From: Polychytrium aggregatum
Lineage: Eukaryota > Chytridiomycota > Chytridiomycetes > Polychytriales
Direction: 5' to 3'
Assembly: GCF_025602895.1 (NCBI RefSeq)
Contig: NW_026516252.1
Span: 62,001-126,000, forward strand
DNA length: 64,000 bases
Below are positions 21,041 through 33,368 of the stretch, in pieces (the stretch's first letter is position 1; each line of letters begins with the position of its first letter). The notes below the pieces were generated by a model that was not told where the DNA came from, searched no databases, and was given only the letters and a program-made list of their open reading frames with translations. The position numbers were made by a program, and so were the translations under genes.

Positions 21041-23413
21041 TCACTTTGGCAGCCTCCGAGTGAAGACCACCGGTCGCCCTCCGGTCTCCACAATCGACCT
21101 GCATACTGTGATCATGTTGCGCGCCGCATTGACGTCGCGATTCCACACTGTCCGGCAGCTGGGATTCTTGCAGCTCCTGACAAAGTGGGAATTCGCAACA
21201 CTGGGCGCATCGAGTCCTTCCAACCGAACTGGCTCCAGGCACTTGGAGCACACTTGCGAGGTGTTGAACTCGTTCGTTGAGGCCACCTTGACGCTTCCAT
21301 GATGGTGATTGGGACGGCGGCGGTGGTGCTCGAATTGCTCAAAGTACCGAGCAAACCGCTGCCTCCGAGGGCTGGATGCATATCCCTTGCCCTGTCGCCA
21401 TGATGCATTGCCAAAGGCGATCACCACATCGGTCCGTATCGGGGCGTGCTTCAGGACGGCCTTGCACATCCTGTCGACGGCCACTTGGCGTCTCTTGTGG
21501 CCCGTGAAGCGATGGTGACGGGCCTTCTTGCCAAGGTGGAAGTCGAGCTGCACTCGCAGCTCCGGTCGCAGGACATGGGTGAGATGGACCTTGAAGGCCT
21601 CCGAGGACGACACCTTGGGCGAGGGGGTGGTCGACATCCAGGTCTCGATGCTGAGTCGATACTTCATGGTGTTGTGCCACTTGGTGTTGGACGTATGGCC
21701 ACACATTTGCTGGTAGTGGCCATTGGAGAACGAGACCACCTCGTCTTGGTGGCCCGGTGCTTGGATGACCGCCGTGAAGATGGAGCCGACTCCAGGATCG
21801 ATGCCAATCCAAGTGGTGCGATCGGGGTCTGGGTCGCCGATGTGGGCCTGGATGCGCTGCTCGGAAGTCGGAGGAGGCTCGATGGTCTCGGTGCGATCGG
21901 TTCGACGCACAAACTTGACGAGGCCGATGGTGCATCCAATGCCATCGGTGCTGATCTCGTAGTTGAACAGCTTCTTGTTCACGTCCCGCTCTTGGAAGAG
22001 GGAACTACGCAGCTTGAAGCAACTGCGCCAGAGACGATCCTGGTTGTTGATGCCGTCATCACCTTGTTCCTTGAGCTTGTCCCGGGTGAATCCAAGGCGC
22101 TTCTTTGGACCCAGGAGTTGCCAGAGAGTGACCGTGTCAATCTTGACATACTTGGCCGTGGCAGTGCATAGAGGAACTATCGTGCACACGGCCGGAGGAG
22201 TGTCGACGGCGAGCTGCTTGAGGGCCCAGTTGATCCTGGCGGCCAGCTTGTTGATCTTGGACTTGGTGGTGCCGAGTTCAGACTTGGCCGTGGTGAACCT
22301 CTTGTCGTCGGAGGGAATGCCTCGGGCAGTGAGCTCGTCCAGCTTGGCCTGGCGCTGCAGCTCGGTGACTCGGAGGGCGGGCATGTCACAGTCGATCCAC
22401 TTGTGGACATTGTCGACCATCTTGTCTCGGGCGAGGATTCTCACATGGTGTGAGAGGCGATGGAGGGCCCGGAAGCGGTCCTGGTCGTTGCTGTACCGAA
22501 ACTCGTCCAGGACGTGGCCAAAGTCTGGATAGAGGAACTCGAGATCGGCCTTGGGTGGAGTCTGCCCTGGTTTCTCGAAGAGCTCGAGACAAGCCTCGAT
22601 GGCTTCGTGCTTGTGCTTGTTGGCTGGGAAGACGGCAGCACAGAAGCGGCGAAGGAGTCGCCAGTAGGCCAGATTGAGGTGTGTCGTGCAGTTGGTGGCA
22701 TAGGCATTGACAGCCAGTGTGAGAAGCTGACTGTGAGCACCATCAGGCAGACGAGGGGCCGGAGGCAGGTCTGCGTGCCGAGTGGTCTGATAGTCGCGAA
22801 AGGAAGCGACCAGATGCTCGTTGTATTTCTCATTGTCCCCTGTCGGGGAGAGGGCACCGGCCTCGACAATCGTGAAGCATTGGCGGATGAAAGCAGGGGT
22901 GGTCTTGGAAATGACGGGGACGGGAAGATCCTGCTCGATGCACCGGAGGATGTGCAGGTTGAGCAGCCTGGATGCCTCGAACTGGATCTGGGTCATGGCC
23001 TCGACGGTGGCCTGGATCTTGTCGCGGAGAGCGGGATTGAGACAACAGCCATCCATCGTCTGCTTGAAGCAGCTGTATTGAGGGGCGGATGACCTTCCAT
23101 CCACGAGTGGGACGACAGAACTCTTGAGGGGCCGGTATTTGGGACATTTGCTGGTGTTGCTTCGCTCGTGATCGGTGCCGTCGCACTTGGGACATCGCTT
23201 GCCGGTACTCGAGGAAGTAGATGGACCAGGCTCGGTGGGATCGACATCCATTGGATCTGCAGAAGCAGTGGTGGTGAGCAACGGAGCAACAGAGAAACAA
23301 GCATGCGTGGGATCAAAAGACGAACCAGAGACAGGCTCCGACTGTGACTTGGCTTTCTTGGGCCTGGGTGGCCGAGGCTGGCCATCACCGGTACCCTTAC
23401 GCTTCGGAGGCAT
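21041..23413 (-). CDS. Fanzor protein (eukaryotic TnpB-like RNA-guided nuclease), full length
   Basis: 790 residues without an internal stop. The N-terminus is basic (PKRK, RPKKAK; probable nuclear signal), followed by a CX2CX4HX7C zinc knuckle (about residues 72-88). The C-terminal half is the OrfB/TnpB core: RuvC-I WIGIDPGVGS with D539; a RuvC-II-like strand VVIAFGNASW, where the canonical Glu is absent; a CX2C...CX4C zinc ribbon at C722, C725, C748 and C753; and RuvC-III WNRDVNAARN with D760. Members of the family use an RNA read from the 3' end of the element as guide for DNA cutting; in Fanzors an acidic residue elsewhere can replace the RuvC-II Glu, and E in ARYFEQFEH is a candidate. 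The ORF stops only 73 bp before the left terminal repeat, so the guide RNA probably overlaps the coding end. All key residues listed here are intact, unlike copy 1. Confidence 0.9.
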   Translation of the reverse strand: MPPKRKGTGDGQPRPPRPKKAKSQSEPVSGSSFDPTHACFSVAPLLTTTASADPMDVDPTEPGPSTSSSTGKRCPKCDGTDHERSNTSKCPKYRPLKSSVVPLVDGRSSAPQYSCFKQTMDGCCLNPALRDKIQATVEAMTQIQFEASRLLNLHILRCIEQDLPVPVISKTTPAFIRQCFTIVEAGALSPTGDNEKYNEHLVASFRDYQTTRHADLPPAPRLPDGAHSQLLTLAVNAYATNCTTHLNLAYWRLLRRFCAAVFPANKHKHEAIEACLELFEKPGQTPPKADLEFLYPDFGHVLDEFRYSNDQDRFRALHRLSHHVRILARDKMVDNVHKWIDCDMPALRVTELQRQAKLDELTARGIPSDDKRFTTAKSELGTTKSKINKLAARINWALKQLAVDTPPAVCTIVPLCTATAKYVKIDTVTLWQLLGPKKRLGFTRDKLKEQGDDGINNQDRLWRSCFKLRSSLFQERDVNKKLFNYEISTDGIGCTIGLVKFVRRTDRTETIEPPPTSEQRIQAHIGDPDPDRTTWIGIDPGVGSIFTAVIQAPGHQDEVVSFSNGHYQQMCGHTSNTKWHNTMKYRLSIETWMSTTPSPKVSSSEAFKVHLTHVLRPELRVQLDFHLGKKARHHRFTGHKRRQVAVDRMCKAVLKHAPIRTDVVIAFGNASWRQGKGYASSPRRQRFARYFEQFEHHRRRPNHHHGSVKVASTNEFNTSQVCSKCLEPVRLEGLDAPSVANSHFVRSCKNPSCRTVWNRDVNAARNMITVCRSIVETGGRPVVFTRRLPK

Positions 23414-23667
23414 GGGGACAGAGAATGCTGGGTGCCTGCCAGTGGTACTGGTCAGAACAGAGACTTCTCTTTATCGTACAATGGCGCAATGATCCGATCA
23501 AGGCGAGATGAGGGAAGAAAGCAGCAGGACGAAGGTGTGGCATTTATACCCCGGAGCAGGAGCCCGTCGTTGCGGGTTGGTTGGGGAAGTGACCCTGTTC
23601 AAAAATCGTCGAGAGGTTCAAGCCAGGGATGTGAACGCGAAAATGGCGGCTTGATTGGAGGGAACTC

Positions 23668-23720
23668 AACCCCAAATTGGAGGAACTCAACCCCAAATCG
23701 GTGGGGACTCAACCCCAAAG
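23668..23720. repeat. 22-bp tandem repeat between transposase and Fanzor genes, copy 2
   Basis: Two and a half units starting CAACCCCAAA, in the same arrangement as 13717-13769 of copy 1. It covers the transposase stop and lies in the spacer upstream of the Fanzor gene. Confidence 0.8.
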
Positions 23721-24464
23721 AAGTTCTCGATGGGATTGAAGTCGAGTGAGGCAGGTGGGGTGAAGATCACTGACCATCCTCGGCGCTCGATGCAGTCCAG
23801 GACAGTCCTCGTTTTGTGCATGTTGACATTGTCCATCACAATCACAGAGTCGTCTGGGAAGCTCGCTCGCTCAAAGAACTCGACCATCGAGTGTGTCTTG
23901 AATGATGTGGGGATGTACGTGCGATGCAGCCGAGACGGACTTGTGTTTCATGTGATTGCGCTGGCGAAGCGGAGCACCCTTCGGTGAGTATCCGTAGAGA
24001 GGGAAAATGGATTTCCTGATCCCTGTCTCGTCGACAAAGACGAGCCGCCGTGGGTCGATGGAGCGGACCTGGTCCCTGAACTGTGCCACTCGCTCATCCA
24101 GTCGCTTGGACTTGTAGAGGTGTGTTGCCCTCTTGTGTGAGAGACCTGCTCGGTGGATGGCAGTGTGGCAGAGTGAGAGTGATACTTTCCTCTGGAGGAT
24201 GGACTCGAGCTTGCATCGCAACACAGGACCAGTCTGGAACTGGTCCTGTTCAATCAGGGTGCGGATGACTGGACATGCCTGCTCGAAGAAAGTGGATCTG
24301 CGAGCTGGGACCCGGGATGGGTCATCCAGCTTGCATCCTCGGTGCCATCGATGGATGGTGCTCTTGGACACATTGAATATGGTGGCGACCTTACGCAGGC
24401 TATGGATGAGGGCGTAGCATCGCAATGCGGCGGTGCGAAAGTCGGATGTGTGGCGAATGGTCAT
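23687..24464 (-). pseudogene. Tc1/mariner (IS630-type) DDE transposase, frameshifted copy 2
   Basis: Starts at ATG 24464 like copy 1 and matches it closely through the HTH and FVDETG to KSVSAA. There a 29-bp deletion (near 23,929) shifts the frame, ending the ORF at 23871. The rest of the catalytic core (VMDNVNMHK, FNPIENFFG) continues in another frame at 23687-23887. The deleted 29 bp in copy 1 are bounded by ATGCAGC on both sides, so the loss looks like slippage between short direct repeats. The product lacks the second Asp and the Glu and should be inactive. Confidence 0.9.
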
Positions 24465-24522
24465 GGCCAGCGCGCGATAACATTGGGTAACAAAATATTC
24501 GATCAATGGTCAAAAACACGGG

Positions 24523-24548
24523 TGTCTCGTTTTTTATTGGATCGCCTG
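24523..24548. repeat. Right terminal inverted repeat of element copy 2
   Basis: TGTCTCG, six T and ATTGGATCGCCTG, followed by TA at 24549-24550. It differs from the copy-1 right end at two positions and pairs with 20943-20968. Confidence 0.85.
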
Positions 24549-24764
24549 TAAAATCCACCCGACGGGGCTTCCTCTCACCTTCCGGGATGTCCTCTTGTCC
24601 TAACTCGCAGCGACTGCGGCGTGTGTTTCTCTGAACGAGAAAATGTGTCCCGTCGCTGTATCTGAGACATGCCGGCGATGGCTTCTCACGGATGGACCAC
24701 ACAAGCATGCGATATATTCTGATTTTTCTTGGAAGGGCACTGTGGAGCCGAAAACACACCCCAT

Positions 24765-27700
24765 TCAGCGTCTCCGTCGCGCGCTGTTGGTCATCACAAC
24801 GACTTTGCTTCCCTTCTTTTTCTTGCTCCCCTCTGATTGATTGCCGCTGCCGGTATCGGTGAGGCTGTTGCCTCGCGTATTGCTTGGTTTGCCCTTGCCT
24901 CGACCAAGCCCGCTGCCGGACGCAGCGTACTCCTGGGTCTGTAGCATGGCTTCCTCCAGATCAAGCTCCCAGCCGACTTCGTGGCCCGAGTAAAGATCGT
25001 CGTCGTCGCTGGCGCCGACGCCGTAGGGAGCAGAGGGATTTCTCCGCCAACCCGAGTCGTTCTTGGCAATGTCGCCGGCGATGGAGGCAAAGCTCTTCCC
25101 ACTTGGCCTCACAGGCGGCGCCGGCCGATTTGATATCTCGGCATATCGGGGCGAGTGTCGGGAGCGGCTTGTGCCGGTTGATTCACCGCCGTCGCTCTCG
25201 AGGTGGGATCCCGCGCTTTGGTAGCTGCTCGAGTATCCGTGGTGCTCCCCGGGATCGGCATCGCTGTCGCTGCCCTTGGATACGGTTGGGAATTCGCTAT
25301 CCCAGTCGAGTTCGTCCCACCGCTCGACCGTTTTCTTGGTCGATGGAGTGTATCCCATAAAGACCGCGAGCTCATCGGCCTCGTTCTTCTTGCGGGTGCT
25401 TTCCTCCTTATGTTCCTTGGCCCTGCGCCGCCGCGTTCGCTCGCGGATATCCTTTTCGAACAGGTGGTACGTGGACTCGGAGACCAGGCTTGCCAAGTCA
25501 ACTTCGCAGAACGACACGTCGCACCCCTGAGGCAGATGTGCGAGGTACTTGAACTTTTTGCGCATGTCCTGTCGTGCGGCGTCGACGCAAAAGATGGCAA
25601 AGTCGAGTCAGTTGCCGGCCAAAGACACCATGGCATCCATGGCCTGCTCCGGGGCGGGCAAAAATGCGCTTCGCCGGCGCGCGATCCCTATCGGCATGAC
25701 TGAAATACCTCGTTGATCGTGGTCTCGCTGACGCTCTCAATCGTGACTTTGATCGAATCAGGCATCCGATCGTAACCTCCGTGCTCTGTCTTCAGCACAC
25801 GGATGTCGAGCGGATGTAGATAGACGTGCTGTCCAAGCAGGTGCTGGTAATAGTGGTAGAATTCGTCGACAGAAGCGTTTCGTGCGGCAAGCGAGGGGAC
25901 TGCGTTTCCGGTGCGTGGTTTGCTTGGAGACTCGAGGCACTGCGCTGCGCGTTGCCCAGAATCGTCTGTCGTAGCGGAGCTGGATGCTGCTGCCGCATCG
26001 GCGACAGAGCCATGGCTATCAACTGGGAATATGCCAGAGATCCCTGGGCTTGAGGTGCCGTCGTCGTCCGAGAAGGGATCCTGGTATCCATCGTCCTCCA
26101 GCTTCGAGCGGCAGTACGAATCGACAGACTCTTGGGCCCTTTGGCCGGAGTCTTCAGCATTCAATTTGGTCGTCTCTCGAGTCTTGGGTGGCGCTTCAGC
26201 CAGCTTGAGCTCCCGAGCCGTTACGGCTTTCAGTTGCTGCTCAGCTTTGCTTCGGATCTGGTTCTTGAGACGGACTTCTTCCAGTAGCACCTGTTGTTAT
26301 GCATTGGGTATTATGCGTTGGGCATTATGAATTGGTCATTATGCGTTGGGCGCCAGATGCACGGCCCACGACGCAAGGTTCGCGCAGTGAGCTGAGCACG
26401 ACTCTATAGACCCCTAGGCGAGGGCGATGGCGTGCACGCACACGACGGTGGTCCAAGAAACCCGCTGAGAGCATGGAACTCACCTGAGTCTCATGCAGAG
26501 CGATTTCAACAAACGGCTCTTCGCTGCTGATGCCGTCTTCCTTGAGAGGCGGAAGCCCACGCTCCTCTCGCATCAGGCGCATGACCTCGCGCTCGCTCTT
26601 GATGTCGTCCAGCATCGCCTGCAGCTCGTTCATGTCTCGCAGGCAAATCTTCTCGATATACTGGCCACTTGCCAGCAGTATTCGCGAATACGGCGCAACT
26701 TGCTCGTCGAGGACCGAATAGGGCCGGAGACCGCCACCGGAAATCTGTCTATAGTCCTGCGGCCGAACCGTCCTCGGGACGCTGAAGCTAGATTGCTGAT
26801 GGATCGATCCGAAATGCAGTGCAAGCGCAGTGGATGTCAGCCCAATACAAGCAAGGGCCCCCGACGAAAGCCATGCGCTGAACAAGACCCGTCCGTCCGC
26901 CTCCCTCTCCTTCAATCTCGAGCATGCGCTCGCGAGGCTGCAACATACTATGCGTCGTCGCATTAGGACCATCCCGATATCCTGGTTCACTTTGACAACG
27001 TCCTGGTGCTGGAACTTGACGGACTTGAGATCGGCCTTATAGATAGCATCGTAGCAGATTGGGCATTTGCGCCATTTCTTATCACCGAGGTGGAGATAGT
27101 GCAGCAGGCACGGCCAGCAGTACACATGACCGCACTTGGCCACCCGAGCCGCCTGTGGAGGACGCAGACAGATCGGGCAAGAATGATCCTTTGTTTCGGG
27201 GATAATCTGCGAGTGTTGGAGCGTGGGTATAGGACATCAACGCAGTCTGTGAGACCCATGAGAATAACTGCTCGATAACCGAGGCGATCGGTGGTCCATG
27301 ATTGCACCGAGCCCATGTCCGAAGCACGAGATATGCCGATCGGAGGGGTGGAAGGATGTCCAGCTCCACGCCGATAAGTAACGGCAAGAATCCGCCACAG
27401 CATTCGACGGCGCAAAGCCACAATGCGTCCTGTTGCTTAATTCGGCCTCAAATCAGCCCGGGACGCCGCTCAGCAAGTGCGATCAAGCCCGGCACGTACA
27501 ATCTGAGCTATATCGCTCCAGTTCACGGGAACATCCGAGTCAGTCAGCTGTACGGTGTAGTCGCATTCGGCCTTGACGACAAAGCGAAAGCTATCGGAAG
27601 CAAGGTAGAGGGATGGAGTCGATCGTGAGTACGCCCAAGCGAGCCTTGTGTTGATCTGTGTGTTTCGGACTCGGGCTTTCACTTCGAGCCTCCAAGCCAT

Positions 27701-28532
27701 GAGCGTCTGCAGCTGAACAGCGACTCACTTGGCATTAACGAAGCGCTCCTTGTTGAAGGGCTCATAGTAGACGTCTCGTCGTCGTCGCACGACTGGAGCA
27801 GTGGCCTGAGGCCGGGCCGGGAAGCTAAAGCCCAGCAAGTGATTCAGCGAGACTTCGCCGCGTTTGTTTCGTGCAGCACTGGAAGCCGATGACGATGACG
27901 ACAGCGAGTGTGTGCCGGTGTTCCGGGGCTGCTTGGGTGCAAGATGAGTGGCGCCAAGCTGGATCGCCAGCGCTGTATCGAGCGACATGGAGGCCGAGGA
28001 CGGGGAGCTGGGACCTGGGAGGGATGCGTTCTTGGTCACTGCAGTGGACAAAGCCAGTAGGGAAGGGAGAGAATCGAGGAGAATCGAGGAGAATCGAGGA
28101 GAATCGAGGAGAATCGAGGAGAATCGAGGAGAATCGAGGAGAATCGAGGAGAATCGAGGGGAATCGAGGGGAATCGAGGAGAATCCGTCATCAGCTTCAT
28201 CATTCCAGCAGTCGATCATATCCGTTAGTTCACACGACACAGCAGCGGTATTTTTCCGTATCGACTCGCTTGCGATGGGCCGTCGGCTGCGACAACGCCA
28301 TGAGCACCCGCGATCGACAGCGGATAGCCAGTGGGACCGGTGCCGACGGAAGGAGCAGATACAGACCGTCCCGATGCGAGCGAGGCCGATTTACGTCGTC
28401 CTTGGCGCTCTTGCTGGTGCTGGGGAGCGCTGAGGACGGCGAGTCGCTCGCTGTCCCGCCTGAGCAGGAAGCCGACGCCGCAGCACCAGGCGGCGCAGAT
28501 CGAGGAACAAACTCTGAAGCGTTGACGTTCAT
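24765..28532 (-). CDS. RNF10: RNF10-family RING-finger E3 ubiquitin ligase
   Basis: Member of the RNF10/Mag2 family, which in other eukaryotes ubiquitinates 40S ribosomal proteins on stalled ribosomes. Multi-exon. The ATG at 28532 begins a Ser/Pro-rich N-terminus. Family segments follow in order: EVSLNHLLGFSF and YYEPFNKERFVNA (about 27,740-27,840), FRFVVKAECDYTV (about 27,550), a C3HC4 RING at about 27,180-27,030 (CPICLRPPQ, KCGHVYCWPCLLHYL, WRKCPICYDAI), DLKSVKF, and the post-RING block FKYLAHLPQGCDVSFCEVDL (about 25,490-25,560). The C-terminus ends in a Lys/Arg-rich tail (KKKKGSKVVVM). Order and motifs match RNF10 throughout. Introns are several; at least two contain tandem repeats just before their acceptors (26,297 and 28,071). 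Exon edges are approximate. Confidence 0.88.
26297..26352. repeat. 14-bp tandem repeat (4 copies) at a 3' splice site of RNF10
   Basis: Four units of the type TTATGCGTTGGGCA. On the coding strand the array ends a few bases before the acceptor CAACAG, after which coding resumes as VLLEEVRLKN. Confidence 0.85.
28071..28180. repeat. 10-bp minisatellite (11 copies) in the first part of RNF10
   Basis: Eleven units of GAATCGAGGA, almost perfect; two units end in G. On the gene's strand it reads (TCCTCGATTC)n, pyrimidine-rich, followed by CTTTGTCCACTGCAG, a good acceptor, so it is most likely intronic. It also stays open as a repeating SSILLDSPRF peptide, so translation cannot be excluded. Confidence 0.9.
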
Positions 28533-29386
28533 GGCAGACCAAACAGCCAGCCAGCAAGCCCTTCACAAAGCCGGAGGGTTCGGACGGCCCGCAGGGAGGA
28601 GAGAGGGGAAGCAGTCCAAGACAGCTTGGGGGTGGGGTGGGAGTTCAGCCAACGACCGGAGGCAGATGGCCAGCGGAAGAGGGCAAGAGGCGAAAGGCCG
28701 GGCTGCCGACCAACAGTCACGTTTTCAGCGCGGCGTTTGCAATCGCTTCTCGGACCCGTCTGCGCTTTGGATTGCTCCGGCTGGTACTGGCACGGCAGCT
28801 GCAGCAACGGATGGCCCCGGTGCCCTTTGGCCTCAGTGTGCGTGGGGCTGGACGTATTGGCGGTAGACGTAGATGTGTCGGGGGGGGGCATTCGGGTTGA
28901 GTCCGCGGGCCCATTTGATCTCGCTCCGATTCTCATGACAATGCGGCTGCATGGGCATATCAGAGTTCGCATGGGAACTGCGAATTCCTCCAGGCTCTCC
29001 TCCAAGCGACTCAGGAGCATGGACGCAGTGCTCGGCAGTCCAGCTTGTTTGCTTCGTTCCTTGCTTGTTCGATCCACTCCCAGTCTCTTGCGATCCCGTG
29101 GAACTCGGGTGTATCATCGGGATCACGGTTGGAGCGGGGTAGCTATATTTCCAAAGGCTGCAAAGATTGTGTCGACCCCACGTCAAATCCACGGCTCCCC
29201 AAACACAAGCAACAAAGGAGAAGAGGAGAGCGGAGAAAAATTGATCGAGGAGCGGCTTGGTCGAGGAACATGGGCAGGAAGGGTCGCTCTTGTCTTGATG
29301 GGCGTGGACGACCGAGTCTGGGGCTGGGCACTGACCCTGGGCAACCAGCAGCGGCGTCCTCGTCCGATGCGATGATGTACACGGAC
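28533..29386. other. spacer between RNF10 (5' end) and Rab8/Sec4 (3' end)
   Basis: About 850 bp that should hold the RNF10 promoter and the Rab8 3' UTR. Open frames here (for example 28626-29375) give Gly/Arg/Ser-rich products without domains. No RNA gene is seen. Confidence 0.5.

Positions 29387-33368
<3,982 letters not shown>

Larger units (their letters stand above)
20943..24548 (-). mobile_element. Complete Tc1/mariner-like element carrying Fanzor, copy 2 (3,606 bp)
   Basis: Both ends are visible. The left repeat 20943-20968 and the right repeat 24523-24548 are 26 bp each and match inverted at 18 of 26 positions; both begin CA, typical of Tc1/mariner ends. TA lies directly outside on both sides (20941-20942 and 24549-24550), the expected target duplication. 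Inside, on the minus strand, are a frameshifted transposase and an intact Fanzor. The element sits between tricalbin and RNF10. It should be mobilisable in trans by a transposase such as that of copy 1, but not autonomous. Confidence 0.88.

Noticed and set aside
24549-24764. Small gene between Fanzor copy 2 and RNF10
   Set aside because: Only about 215 bp, no conserved frame; probably the RNF10 3' UTR.
28071-28180. Possible CRISPR-like array
   Set aside because: Units are contiguous 10-bp repeats with no spacers, in a eukaryotic gene; it is a minisatellite.
28626-29375. 249-codon plus-strand frame between RNF10 and Rab8
   Set aside because: Low-complexity product, no domain; it overlaps the final exon of the Rab8 gene in antisense only at its end and fits spacer DNA.
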